Below are positions 5,610-15,800 of a stretch of DNA of 26,725 bases, piece by piece (positions within the stretch are counted from its first letter, which is position 1; every line of letters starts with the position of its first letter). The stretch spans positions 1 through 26,725 of the forward strand of contig JADFMS010000016.1 of NCBI GenBank assembly GCA_022563775.1. The letters are read 5' to 3'. Made by a program: the position numbers and the translations under genes. The notes beneath the pieces are model-generated. The model did no database searches. It was not told the DNA's origin and saw only the letters and a list, made by a program, of their open reading frames with translations. Source of the stretch: Fidelibacterota bacterium. GTDB taxonomy: Bacteria; Marinisomatota; SORT01.

Positions 5610-7214
5610 ATGAATCTCTCACTCCCATCTTTGTTAAAGTTTTATCGCAAACCCCTCTTATTAACCGTTTATTTTGCCCTTTCACTGACATTGATGCATT
5701 CTGCTCTGATTGCGGCAGAATCAGAGGACAACAAAGCTGCTGTTATCCGTAATATTATATTTGTTCGGCAAAATGTCTTCTCAAAAGATGATAATCCCCT
5801 TGGACTTGGTGATCCTTATCTAAATAGACTTCATTTTATTACACGAAAACGAATAATAAAGCAGGAACTACTTTTTAAGGTTGGTGATATTTTTGACCAA
5901 GACCTTATCAACGAGACCGAACGGAATTTACGAAAATTAATTTTCATTGGAAGCGTAAAGATAGCAGCTGACAAAAACCCCGATGGGAGCGTTGATTTAA
6001 CCGTATACACGCGTGACTTATGGACAACTGTCATCGGAATCGAATTCTCCCGTGTCAATAGCGAAAATGTTTACGGGCTGATATTAGAAGAACAAAGTTT
6101 ACTCGGATACGGCTCTCCACTGAGCTTTGGATTTACTAATACGGTAGATGGAAATCGACTTAAATTGAGCAACCTTTATAAAAGAATACGTGGTACCCGC
6201 TGGAACCTTAATACATTTTTGAGAGACGGTCCCGACGAAGAATACCGTTATTTTTATGCTCTGAACAGACCGCTTTATTCTTTAAATACCAAATGGGCAT
6301 TAGACGCGCAAATTAATAACCAAAATTTACCGAGGAAAAAGGACACTGATGAAGAATTTATCGAACAGAGTAATTCGCAGTTTTATTCTGTAACAAGAGT
6401 ATATGGTACGAGGTTTAGGAAATTGGTGTCGTCAATTGATTTTTTTCGTGAAAAGGCAGAGTCAGAAAAATTATTTCAGAATATAAGTGAATTAACAGGA
6501 AAAATCAGCTTTCGCTCGTTACGATTTGCAAAAGCCGTAAGATTGGACAAAATGGAAAGGGTGGAAGATTTAGAACTGGGTTCTTCCATAGGATTTGGAT
6601 TATCTAAAGCGGGGAGCTTCATCAATAGTGACCGGGATTATTGGAAGATCTCCGCCAATCAAACTTTATCCTTTCCATCAGGTTCAAGATCCTGGATTCT
6701 TCAGCGTTTTCGGTACACAAATACTTTTGAAAACGATGAAGACGTCAACAGTGTATGGGAATTTGGAATAAAAGCATATTCACAAATATTTCCTAATCAT
6801 ACGATTGCATTTAGATTATTTGCCGGTTCGAGATCGAATCTCGACGAGCGAACTGATATTTATAGTCTCCGGGACCGGACAGGATTAAGGGGATATACTT
6901 CAGGCGACTCTCTTTCGGGCAGAAAGATACTTCTTATGAATTTAGAAGACAGGATTTTTTCGGACATTAAATTGCTGACGCTATCGTTTGGAGGAGTCAT
7001 ATTCGCCGATGCGGGAGGCATATGGGAAGAATCTGAATCGTTCAATCTTTCTGAACTCAATTATAGTATTGGATTCGGATTCCGCTGGGAAATTTCTAAA
7101 AGCGCCTCATCCCGTGTCACAAAACTCGATTTCGCTCTTCCGTTGAACGGAAAAGGTCTTTCGATAGATAACATAGTCGTCTTAATCTCATCCGGACAAT
7201 TATTCTCCAAATAA
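5610..7214 (+). CDS. BamA/TamA-like outer-membrane protein with one POTRA-like region
   Basis: A 534-residue protein with a basic, hydrophobic signal peptide (about 1-36, ending SALIAAES). Residues about 45-130 look like a POTRA domain (KQELLFKVGDIFDQDLINET, then NLRKLIFIGSVKI and a DGSVDLTVYTRD strand). From about 135 on, alternating strands end in a glycine-rich barrel with GLRGYTSGDSLSG and a last strand IVVLISSGQLFSK. The order signal-POTRA-barrel is that of the BamA/TamA/FhaC superfamily, but it is shorter than BamA (about 800) and has a single POTRA. It may insert or export a specific outer-membrane client; the client is not evident. It is divergent from the mmsA-like operon and converges on the DHA2 exporter with five bases between stops. 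Confidence 0.75.
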   Translation: MNLSLPSLLKFYRKPLLLTVYFALSLTLMHSALIAAESEDNKAAVIRNIIFVRQNVFSKDDNPLGLGDPYLNRLHFITRKRIIKQELLFKVGDIFDQDLINETERNLRKLIFIGSVKIAADKNPDGSVDLTVYTRDLWTTVIGIEFSRVNSENVYGLILEEQSLLGYGSPLSFGFTNTVDGNRLKLSNLYKRIRGTRWNLNTFLRDGPDEEYRYFYALNRPLYSLNTKWALDAQINNQNLPRKKDTDEEFIEQSNSQFYSVTRVYGTRFRKLVSSIDFFREKAESEKLFQNISELTGKISFRSLRFAKAVRLDKMERVEDLELGSSIGFGLSKAGSFINSDRDYWKISANQTLSFPSGSRSWILQRFRYTNTFENDEDVNSVWEFGIKAYSQIFPNHTIAFRLFAGSRSNLDERTDIYSLRDRTGLRGYTSGDSLSGRKILLMNLEDRIFSDIKLLTLSFGGVIFADAGGIWEESESFNLSELNYSIGFGFRWEISKSASSRVTKLDFALPLNGKGLSIDNIVVLISSGQLFSK

Positions 7215-7219
7215 AAAGA

Positions 7220-8740
7220 TTATTCGTTTATTGACTTCGCCTTTCCACTAATACTCAGCAATGCCGTGAAAGAACTCGCAAGTGCTAATAACGCAGAAAT
7301 AATCATCACCATACGAAAGGCAGAAAGAAAAGAAGTTTTAATGGCTTTTTGAATTTTCCCCGCCGTTTCAATTTCAACACCTTTGGGAATTTGAATTCCC
7401 GCAAGATTTATCCGCTCTGAATCAATATAATCTCTGAGTTCAGTTGACATCACTATTCTATCGAGTTCTATATCCAGGTTTAGATTAAAATCATAGAGGA
7501 CGATAATCCCCATCACTGCTATAGCCAGGAGACCCGCAGTCCTCGCGACGGCATTATTAATACCGGAAGCAAGCCCTGAATGATCTTGGCTGACGGAACT
7601 CATAACTGATGTAGTCAGCGGAGCAACACTAATTCCCATACCTATACCAACGGTCACAATTGCAGGAAAGAATGTTTCCCAATAGCTGCCTCCTATACCC
7701 GGTACGGCATAAAGCAGATATCCAGCGCTCACTATTAGAGGTCCGATTATTAAGGGAAGTTTTGCGCCGTATTTGTCCACCAATCCTCCTGCCCATCGTG
7801 ACAGCAGAGATATGAGTATCACGAACGGTAAAAAGGCTGCTCCCGCTTCTGTCGCGGTGTATCCCTGAAGCTGAATTAGATTGAATGGGAAGAAGAAAAG
7901 CGCGCCGCTAAGAGCCGCATACAAGAAGAAAGTGAGAACATTGGATCCGGAGAACATTTTGGACTTAAAAAGTTTTAACGGCATCATGGGATTCTCGATT
8001 TTCGATTCAACTATTAAGAAAATACCGATAAGTAAAACTCCGATAAGTTCAAGAGTTATTACTTCCGGACTTCCCAATCCGAGTTGGGCAGACTCAACTA
8101 AACCATAAACTATTGCTCCGAGCCCAAGCGTCACCAATGTCGCTCCGACCCAATCTAATTTTTGGGATTGATCTTTACTTTTACTCTCCGAGATCTTGGT
8201 GGTCGAATATAGCACAATTACCGCTATCGGCAGATTGATAAAAAATATCCATCTCCATGAATAGTTTTCAATCAACCAACCGCCAAGCAAAGGACCAAGC
8301 GCTGCGGTCATTGCGGTGAAGCTGGACCATGTACCGATTGCCTTACCTCTCTCATCATCACCAAAACTTGAGCTTAGAATTGCCAAACTCGAAGGAATTA
8401 TCAGCGCTCCTCCGATACCTTGAAAAGTTCTGGCGATTATCAATTCCTGTATACCTCTTGCCAACCCGCACCATAATGATGTGACCGTAAATAGAACTAC
8501 ACCTATTATAAAAATACGTTTTCTACCGTAACTGTCTCCTAATGATCCGCTGACAAGAATCAGCGAAGCTAACATCAGTGCGTATCCTTCGATTACCCAC
8601 TGAACGTCTGTTACATTTGCGCCAAGTTTTGCTTGTAACGCCGGTAAGGCAACGTTTACAACGGTGGCATCTATAAAAGTGAGGCTTGATCCTAAAATCG
8701 TTGCTAATAAGACCCACCTATTCGTATTACTCGATTCCAA
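7220..8740 (-). CDS. DHA2-family (EmrB/QacA-type) MFS exporter
   Basis: A 506-residue major facilitator with about 14 predicted membrane helices. Helix 1 has LTFIDATVVNVALPAL, motif A is GSLGDSYGRKR (about 65-75), helix 5 carries the exporter motif LGPLLGGWL, followed by WRWIFFINLP. These are hallmarks of DHA2 drug:proton antiporters. The start is a TTG at 8740: there is no ATG near the N-terminus that would keep helix 1, and GGGAAG lies close upstream. A long loop (about residues 410-460) separates the last two helices. No membrane-fusion partner (EmrA) or repressor gene sits beside it, so the substrate is unknown. Confidence 0.88.
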   Translation of the reverse strand: MESSNTNRWVLLATILGSSLTFIDATVVNVALPALQAKLGANVTDVQWVIEGYALMLASLILVSGSLGDSYGRKRIFIIGVVLFTVTSLWCGLARGIQELIIARTFQGIGGALIIPSSLAILSSSFGDDERGKAIGTWSSFTAMTAALGPLLGGWLIENYSWRWIFFINLPIAVIVLYSTTKISESKSKDQSQKLDWVGATLVTLGLGAIVYGLVESAQLGLGSPEVITLELIGVLLIGIFLIVESKIENPMMPLKLFKSKMFSGSNVLTFFLYAALSGALFFFPFNLIQLQGYTATEAGAAFLPFVILISLLSRWAGGLVDKYGAKLPLIIGPLIVSAGYLLYAVPGIGGSYWETFFPAIVTVGIGMGISVAPLTTSVMSSVSQDHSGLASGINNAVARTAGLLAIAVMGIIVLYDFNLNLDIELDRIVMSTELRDYIDSERINLAGIQIPKGVEIETAGKIQKAIKTSFLSAFRMVMIISALLALASSFTALLSISGKAKSINE

Positions 8741-8789
8741 CAGCTTCCCTTTAGTAATTAGGTAACATTGTTAAGGATTAATGACCAAA

Positions 8790-8818
8790 ATAGTAAGAAC
8801 TATGTTGAATAAATGCAA
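8790..8818 (-). promoter_or_regulatory. Probable promoter of the MFS exporter
   Basis: On the minus strand, TTGCAT (8818-8813), a 17-base spacer and TACTAT (8795-8790). The start site would be near 8783, about 43 bases before the TTG start codon. It lies in the 105-base gap after the dehydratase gene. Confidence 0.5.
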
Positions 8819-8845
8819 GCTGTGAGGCTTACTGAGACTAAATTG

Positions 8846-9793
8846 TCAATCGTTCAGCAGTTTTTTTAGATGAGCTGTGGATATATTTCCTCCACTCATG
8901 ACAACAACGACTTTTTGCCCGGCGAGATTCTCTTTGACAGACAAAGCCCCTGCAAATGCTGCTGCTCCGGCTCCCTCCACTAAATTATGAGTGTGCCGTA
9001 TCAATGAATTTAACGCCTCGTAAATCGATTCGTCACTCACGAGTAAAAAATCATCCAAATATTTTTTCATAATATTCTGGGTACTTGCAAACGCAACCCT
9101 TGTTGCTATTCCCTCGACTGTTGTGTTCATTTCTCCTGAAAGTAGCTCACCTGATTTCCAGCTTCTCTGCATGGTTGGGGCTTCGGTAGATTGGACTCCA
9201 ATCACTCTGATATTCGAATCGGTGTTCTTCGCGACTATGCACGTACCGCAAACTCCGCTGCCGGCGCCAACCGGAACAAATATCTGGTCTACATCCGGTA
9301 AGTCGTCAAGTATTTCGAGAGCGTATGTCCCTACACCACAGATAAGTTCATCATCTGTCGGACTCACGAATATCCCGTTTTTCCCTTTAGCTAATTCTTC
9401 AACCCATTCTCTTGCGCTGTCAAAATCTTCGCCGTGGAACAGGACTTCCGCGCCCATTCCCTTCATCAGAGCGACTTTTTCGGGATTTGCCTTCTCCGGC
9501 ACGGCGATAGTCGCCTTTATTCCGAACGCTCTCGAAGCGTAGGCAATGCTCTGACCGTGATTGCCGCTTGATGCCGTGTAGATTCCTCTCGCCTTTTCCT
9601 CATCTGTTAGACTTGCGGCGAGATTCACTCCGCCTCGTACCTTAAATGAGCCGACTGGCTGATGATTCTCGTGCTTGACCCAAACATCCGTTCCGAGCAG
9701 CTCGCTCAGACCGGTATAATGATATAAAGGGGTAGGTTTGAGATGTTTATAAACATTTGCCCGTGCAGCTTTTATCTGCTCTATGGTCACCAT
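8846..9793 (-). CDS. Threonine/serine dehydratase-like PLP enzyme (no ACT domain)
   Basis: A 315-residue fold-type II PLP enzyme. PVGSFKVRGG holds the PLP lysine (Lys51); ASSGNHGQSIAYASR (about 104-118) is the substrate/phosphate loop; VGAGSGVCGTC is the glycine loop that holds the PLP phosphate; MSGGNIS lies near the C-terminus. Length and lack of a regulatory ACT domain match catabolic threonine dehydratase, serine racemase or hydroxyaspartate ammonia-lyase rather than biosynthetic IlvA (about 500 residues). The likely reaction is deamination of L-threonine to 2-oxobutyrate and/or L-serine to pyruvate. The ATG at 9793 has no clear ribosome site; the GTG of codon 2 is an alternative. It appears to be a single gene. 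Confidence 0.85.
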   Translation of the reverse strand: MVTIEQIKAARANVYKHLKPTPLYHYTGLSELLGTDVWVKHENHQPVGSFKVRGGVNLAASLTDEEKARGIYTASSGNHGQSIAYASRAFGIKATIAVPEKANPEKVALMKGMGAEVLFHGEDFDSAREWVEELAKGKNGIFVSPTDDELICGVGTYALEILDDLPDVDQIFVPVGAGSGVCGTCIVAKNTDSNIRVIGVQSTEAPTMQRSWKSGELLSGEMNTTVEGIATRVAFASTQNIMKKYLDDFLLVSDESIYEALNSLIRHTHNLVEGAGAAAFAGALSVKENLAGQKVVVVMSGGNISTAHLKKLLND

Positions 9794-9850
9794 ACTATGG
9801 AAAATATAGCCATTATTTTATTCAAAGGCTGTATGAAAATATAGAAAAAA

Positions 9851-9955
9851 CGTCATTCCGAAGGAGTCCGCCAGCTGGCGGACGACTGAAGGAATCTCGT
9901 AAGTACTTGTATTGCAGCTAATTATGAGATTGCTTCGCTTCACTCGCAAAGACAT
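9851..9955. repeat. MITE-like intergenic palindromic repeat
   Basis: A 105-base unit in the 246-base gap between two minus-strand genes. It opens with CGTCATTCCGAAGG, contains a perfect 18-base palindrome at 9866-9883 (GTCCGCCAGCTGGCGGAC), then GGAATCTCGTAAG, and ends with GAGATTGCTTCGCTTCACTC then GCAAAGACA, the reverse-complement style of the opening. The pattern matches the widespread CGTCATTCCGA…GAATCTC / GAGATTGCTTCG repeats found between genes in many bacteria. The rest of the gap shows no ORF. Confidence 0.6.
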
Positions 9956-10039
9956 CTTTTACTTTATCATTGTGTTTTCACACAGCCTCTTAAAATGGAG
10001 GCTAATTATAACGAATCATCAGATTTTTACGGAATAAGT

Positions 10040-10384
10040 TTACTCTTTTTCAGAAGGGACGTACTTTTCGACTTCAAGCTCGGGATGATTCCCCGGTAAA
10101 CCTATTCTGTACCAGATGAAAGGAAAGAGTGGATTAGGTAACCAATAAAGCCAGCCGAGACTTTTAGAACTGTTTTTTGCGCCTAATTTAAGATCCATCC
10201 AGACATATAAAAATTTATAGGAACACAAGCCGGGAATAAAATTTGGTTTAAATGCTTCTGTTTTCAAATATTGCTTCCGAATATAATAGTTACCCTCAAA
10301 TGGAGTTATGCCCCATCCTAAAGGACCTTCAGCCAATAAAGTACCGCTGGGCTTGTGAGTTATGCGCACGAATTTTTTTGCCAT
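10040..10384 (-). CDS. Hypothetical aromatic-rich small protein
   Basis: A 114-residue protein that I do not recognise. It has no signal peptide. It is rich in Trp, Tyr, Phe and Gly-Pro turns, for example EGPLGWGITPFEGNYY (about 19-34), CSYKFLYVWMD and LGWLYWLPNPLFPFIWYRIG (about 77-96). The last stretch is hydrophobic but broken by prolines, so it may sit at a membrane surface rather than span it. The even density of aromatic and glycine residues looks like a conserved folded domain rather than a chance ORF. It is preceded by a plausible promoter. Function unknown. Confidence 0.6.
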   Translation of the reverse strand: MAKKFVRITHKPSGTLLAEGPLGWGITPFEGNYYIRKQYLKTEAFKPNFIPGLCSYKFLYVWMDLKLGAKNSSKSLGWLYWLPNPLFPFIWYRIGLPGNHPELEVEKYVPSEKE

Positions 10385-10415
10385 CTTTTCACTTAGTCAA
10401 TTTATAATTTCCATT

Positions 10416-10444
10416 ATTATAAGGTAATCAAGGGGCAATGGTAA
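10416..10444 (-). promoter_or_regulatory. Possible promoter of the small aromatic-rich gene
   Basis: On the minus strand, TTACCA (10444-10439), a 17-base spacer and a perfect TATAAT (10421-10416). The start site would be about 25 bases before the ATG at 10384. Confidence 0.45.
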
Positions 10445-10566
10445 TCCAGTAGTTATCCTTACATTCTTTGCCGATATTTGTAGACTATGATTTTTTTGAT
10501 TATTATCTTCACCAAATTAGCAATTACAAATTAGAACTTATTAAAACTATGACCGTATCTTTTAAT

Positions 10567-12792
10567 ATGAAATCTTTTTTTATTCTTACTCTTTTACTCC
10601 CATTAATACACTCCACTATCGCAATTGCGCAAAATATCGTTGCACTACAACGAATTGAAGGCTCTATAGCGATAGATGGTATCTCGGATGAAGAAGCTTG
10701 GCTTTCCATAACGCCCTATCCGCTCACCATGAATTCTCCTATATTCAAAGGCGAGCCTACCGAAATGACAGAGATAAAGATAGGCTATGATGATAACTAT
10801 ATTTATGCGGCGGGTAAATTTTACGACTCCGATCCTTCAGGAGTCAGGGGTTATTCTTACGAGAGAGACGGCTCAGGTCCGGGCGATGATCATTTCGCTG
10901 TCATACTCGATACGTATAATGACAACGAGACGGCTCTCGGTTTTTTCACAACGCCTGCCGGGAGCAGAAATGAAGTTGCAATTTTCAATGACGCGGAAAC
11001 ATCCGGACCGCCTCCATGGAACAGCAGCTGGAATACCTTTTGGGATGTGAGTGTGGTGAAAAATGAAGATGGGTGGTTCGCTGAGATGCGAATTCCCTTC
11101 TCAAGTCTGCGATTCCAGGACGAGAATGGCAGAATTATCATGGGACTCATTCTCTTTCGCTATATCGCAAGGAAAAATGAAACAGTGACCTATCCGGTCA
11201 TTCCTCCAAAATGGGATTGGGGAAATTTTAAGCCTTCGGTAGCTCAGGACATCTCTCTCGAAGGAATTTACAGCCGAAAACCGTTATATGTGACACCGTA
11301 TGGTTTGGGAGGAATCGGGCACTCTCATACTCTTAATGACGCAGAAACTGAATATCTTTTAGATGATGATCCTACAAACGAGATCGGTATTGACCTTAAA
11401 TACGGTATAACGAGTAATCTTACTCTTGATGCTACCGTCAATACGGATTTTGCGCAGGTCGAAGTTGATGACGAGCAAATCAATTTAACGAGGTTTTCTC
11501 TTTTCTTTCCTGAAAAGCGGCTCTTCTTCCTTGAGCGTTCCAGCATATTTGATTTCACAACAGGAGGTCCGACCAGTCTTTTTTACAGCAGGTCTATCGG
11601 ACTGACTGAAGACGGCGATCCGGTTCGCATATACGGTGGAGCAAGGTTAGTTGGACGAGTCGGCAGCTGGGACTTGGGAGCGATAAATATGCAGACTGCA
11701 AAGAGCGATGATCTTCCTTCCGAAAATTTCGGCATACTTAGATTCCGTAGTCAAGTAATTAACGAAAATTCGTTTATCGGCGGCATGCTGACATCCCGTC
11801 TGAATGATAAGGGCAATAATAACATAGCAGCAGGAATTGACGGAGTATATCGAGTCTTTGGCGATGACTATTTTTCATTCTCATTTGCTCAGTCATTTGA
11901 TGATACATTGAAAGAAGCGGGGATTAGTTCCCTCGATAAAACAGGCAGGTTGCGAACATCATGGAAACGCCGTACCAACATCGGATTCGGATACAACCTT
12001 TCCTACGTCTGGTCGGCGTCTAATTATAAACCGGGAGTGGGATTCGTAACGAGAGAAGATTTCAAACGCTTCGGAAACAGCATATTTTACGGCAAGATAT
12101 TAAACGAAAAATCGTTATTTTATAACTATATCTTACGCCTCAACGGTGAACTGTATCTGCGGAATTCGGACAACGTAACAGAATCATCAAATTTCGGTCC
12201 CGAACTCTCTGTGACTTTTAAGTCGGGTGCCGCCGCAGGAATACAATACGGAAGGAGTTACGAACTTCTTGACGAGATATTCGAGCTGTCAGACTCTGCA
12301 TTCGTTCCGATAGGAGAATACACTTTCAACACGGTAGGAGGTTTCTATCAATCTCCTTTTGGAAGAAAGGTAAGAGCATCTTTCAATGCCAACATAGGTA
12401 GTTTCTATGATGGTACCCAGAGGTCTTTCGGAATTGAACCTTCCTGGAATGTTTCGCCTAAACTGGAAATAGGCGGAGCGTATATTTTCAACAGAATTCG
12501 TTTTGACGAAAGGAATCAAAAATTCGACGGAAATATTATCCGAATTAGAGTAAAAGCCACACTTAATACGAAATATTCGGGAAACGTTTTCTTTCAATAT
12601 AATAGTGAAACTAAACAGACGAGTCTTAACGTCAGATTGCGTTACAACCCGAAAGAAGGTAACGACCTCTATTTAGTCTATTCAGAATTATTCAATGATG
12701 ACAATCAGTTTTCTAAGCCGATACCACCCCGATCAGAATCACAATCTCTGTTGATAAAGTACTCTTACACTTTTCAAGGTTTGAATTTTTAA
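10567..12792 (+). CDS. DUF5916 outer-membrane protein with N-terminal CBM9-like domain
   Basis: About 741 residues from the ATG at 10567. That start gives a clean signal peptide (MKSFFILTLLLPLIHS…AIAQ). The longer frame from the TTG at 10468 would add 33 non-signal residues and cross a TATGAT box at 10486. After the signal comes a family 9 carbohydrate-binding-like beta-sandwich (about 20-200) with IDGISDEEAW, IKIGYDDNYIYAAGKFYDSDP and DDHFAVILDTYND. Then follows the DUF5916 barrel region with SLFFPEKRLFFLERSSIF and LFYSRSIGL. The remainder is strand-rich and ends in a short aromatic strand (YSYTFQGLNF), as in outer-membrane barrels. Family members are common in Bacteroidota and relatives and their roles are mostly unproven. 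It converges on the next gene with eight bases between stops. Confidence 0.82.
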   Translation: MKSFFILTLLLPLIHSTIAIAQNIVALQRIEGSIAIDGISDEEAWLSITPYPLTMNSPIFKGEPTEMTEIKIGYDDNYIYAAGKFYDSDPSGVRGYSYERDGSGPGDDHFAVILDTYNDNETALGFFTTPAGSRNEVAIFNDAETSGPPPWNSSWNTFWDVSVVKNEDGWFAEMRIPFSSLRFQDENGRIIMGLILFRYIARKNETVTYPVIPPKWDWGNFKPSVAQDISLEGIYSRKPLYVTPYGLGGIGHSHTLNDAETEYLLDDDPTNEIGIDLKYGITSNLTLDATVNTDFAQVEVDDEQINLTRFSLFFPEKRLFFLERSSIFDFTTGGPTSLFYSRSIGLTEDGDPVRIYGGARLVGRVGSWDLGAINMQTAKSDDLPSENFGILRFRSQVINENSFIGGMLTSRLNDKGNNNIAAGIDGVYRVFGDDYFSFSFAQSFDDTLKEAGISSLDKTGRLRTSWKRRTNIGFGYNLSYVWSASNYKPGVGFVTREDFKRFGNSIFYGKILNEKSLFYNYILRLNGELYLRNSDNVTESSNFGPELSVTFKSGAAAGIQYGRSYELLDEIFELSDSAFVPIGEYTFNTVGGFYQSPFGRKVRASFNANIGSFYDGTQRSFGIEPSWNVSPKLEIGGAYIFNRIRFDERNQKFDGNIIRIRVKATLNTKYSGNVFFQYNSETKQTSLNVRLRYNPKEGNDLYLVYSELFNDDNQFSKPIPPRSESQSLLIKYSYTFQGLNF

Positions 12793-12800
12793 AAATATAC

Positions 12801-15800
12801 TCACTTCAATAATATCATCTTCTTTGTCTTGACGAAATCGCCTGCTTGAAGTCGGTAGAAGTAGATGCCTGATGCCAGGCTTGATGCATCCCATGTAACC
12901 TTGTGATAACCTGCTTGCTGAACCTCGTTCACAAGCCGGGCTACTTCCTGTCCTCTCAAGTTATATATTGTCAGGAGCACATCACCAGCAGCAGGAAGCG
13001 CATACTGGATGGTCGTCACCGGATTGAAGGGATTTGGGTAGTTGTGAGATAATTTATATGTAAATGGTATAAGACCTTCATTTTTTACCCCAACAGAAGT
13101 GATATGGATTTCTCCATTTTCAAGCGTAAGATTAGATTGCGGAATTGCTAGATCATCGAGAACGGATGCAAAATCAAATTTTATAATCGTGGGACTTTGT
13201 ACAGCATTTTTATTTATGACAAAATTAATTTTTAATAAAGTACCTTCTGCATTTTCTATTCCTATGGTACTCTGCAATGAGAATCCGACCATTTCAGAAC
13301 TAATGGTCTCTCTAGTTAATGAGAATGTCCTTGTCAAATTTGCATTCTCCATGGATAAATATGACAATACATCAGAATCGAAAGATATTCTTCCAAGTAT
13401 ATTTGTAATGCTTTCGACATTTGTACCCATTAACCGGATTTCTACAGTGTCACCGGGAACAGCCGATATATTCTCCATATGTAGCGCGGGAGCTAATTTG
13501 AATATGCTGGTTGAATCTGCATACGGACCGCCGAAAATACCCATATCATTTCTGGTACCATCTATATCATTATACTCTACGTCCGGGTGCCCCGCGTTTA
13601 TACCCGGTGAACTCTCTCCCAAGCGATAATTATGATTTTCTAAATCAATAAATAATGGATCCGCTGATATATCGTTTGCACCTTTTGAAATTATATTATA
13701 GTCAGTTACGTTATTCCAAAGATCATTATAGTCTATTACAGAAGATGCTGAGGCGCTGATTCCAAAATTAGCCGCTCCGGTGATAATATTATTGTAAGCT
13801 GTCATCCCGGATAGAACTTCATCAAGTCCGGTGCCACCGGTATTAATGATATTATTAGCTAAAATGACTTCTGAAGAATTTTTTATAATGATTCCATTAG
13901 CGTTATCACTTAAATCTTCAACCAAATTATTATAAATTCCTAAATTAACTGCAGCCTGAATATCTATGCCATTTCCACCATCTTTGCTACTAATTATATT
14001 ATTATTGATAACGGTATAATTCGAACCGCTTTCAATATATAAAGCGGGTCTTCCTTGTCGTCCCCCTAATATCTTGTTATTGGATATTAAGGCATTTGAT
14101 GAATTGAATAGTCCCAATGCCGCAGAACCCCCATCCGCCCCTTCAATATAATTGTACTTAATGACAGGATTTGAATTTCCTGAACTGATTCCTGACATGA
14201 TTATGGCATTATGTTCAATGACTGGGCTAGAATTATTCGTAATCTCTATGGCTGGCAAAAGGTCAGCAATCGTTTTCTCGAACCTGTTATTTGTAATTTT
14301 GGGAGAGGATGATACTACCGCCATTATTGGCCAAATATCAGGCAGCTCGTCTGGTCCAAAAATAGTGAATCCACTAATCTCACCCACAATTGTCGAATCA
14401 AAAGTAACTGTAGGATCCTCAGCTGCCCCTCTAATAATTGTAACAAGAGCTCCTGCTCCTCTAAGGAATACTCCATCTCTCATTAATAAAGGCCCGGCGT
14501 ATTCTCCTCCCACTACTACTATTGTGTCTCCACTCGTTGCGCTCGCCATTGCTTCTTGAATAGTATTGAATGGTGATACTCTTGATCCATCCTCCGTTTG
14601 ACTATTTTGACTATCAACATATATATATGCACCTTCTTCGCTTCCCTGATTGACAACGAATAGACCATCAGTAATTTTAATTAAAGCGAATGCATTATCG
14701 GAACCATTAAAAAGAGTCACAGATACGAACCTTATGGAAGTTACATCTCCGGAGTGTGCTGAATCACTTACGATAAATTCGATATTCAAAATACTACCAC
14801 TTCCTCCTGTGACCTCATAGGTACCGTCCAATTCTGCGTAAATTTGTCCCTCAGTTACATAATCAGCAGTTAACGTAAATTTCCCGGTTGTACTTGTAAG
14901 CTGAATATCAGTAGCAACCAAGATACTTTTATCGTATTCAATTTGAAATATCGCTCCTTGAAGCCCTATCGGATTATTCATACTTATGGTTATGTTTACT
15001 GTATCTCCCGGGAAACCTGATTGTTTTGATATTTCGACCGATTTATTTATTCCGGTGGTTATCACACTGCTGATCGGGGTTGGTCCGCCAAAGACACCCA
15101 TGTCATTTCGTGTTCCATCTAAGTCGTTATATTGTGTATCTGGATTACCCGTATCTATTGAGGGTGAGTTTTCGCTCAACAGGTAAATATCATTTGCCAT
15201 ATCAACAAATAGAGGATCAGCTGAGATATCACCCACGCCATTGAGAGTTATATAGGGATAATTCCATTGATTATTATATCCTATTTTGTACTCGGAACTT
15301 GCACCTATCCCCCAGGCATCCGTTGTTCCGACATTCATTACAATATTATTTTGGACAGTGCCACCCCCAGTAAGCCACGTTCCCATTAGCTTTAATGTTA
15401 TTATCGTGTTATTTACTACTATTATGTTAGACCCTTCACCTTGAATTCCGACCCAGCATTTTATTATATTATTCCTAATTACTGGAGAAGACCTGTTGAC
15501 AAATATTCCTACTTCAAAATTATAGATAAAGTTTTTCTCAATTATAGCTGTTGAAGATCGCACAATTATTCCAGCCTCTCCGGATTGGAGTCCCCCAATC
15601 CTTGTAATCACGTTATTTCTTATGATGGGTGAGATTCCAACAACGGTAAGAACATTACCAATTCCCGGTTTTTCTTGTGCAATTGTAAAGCCTTCCACAA
15701 AAGCATTGCTTGTAGTACTTAATGTATTCTTATCAGGGTCTGGACTGATTATACTTGTACGATGGGGTCCTGAACCGAGAAGAGATACACCGCTTTTCAT

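Noticed and set aside
10468..10566. 33-residue N-terminal extension of the DUF5916 protein
   Set aside because: It begins at a TTG without a ribosome site and would bury the signal peptide; the ATG at 10567 gives a normal secreted start.
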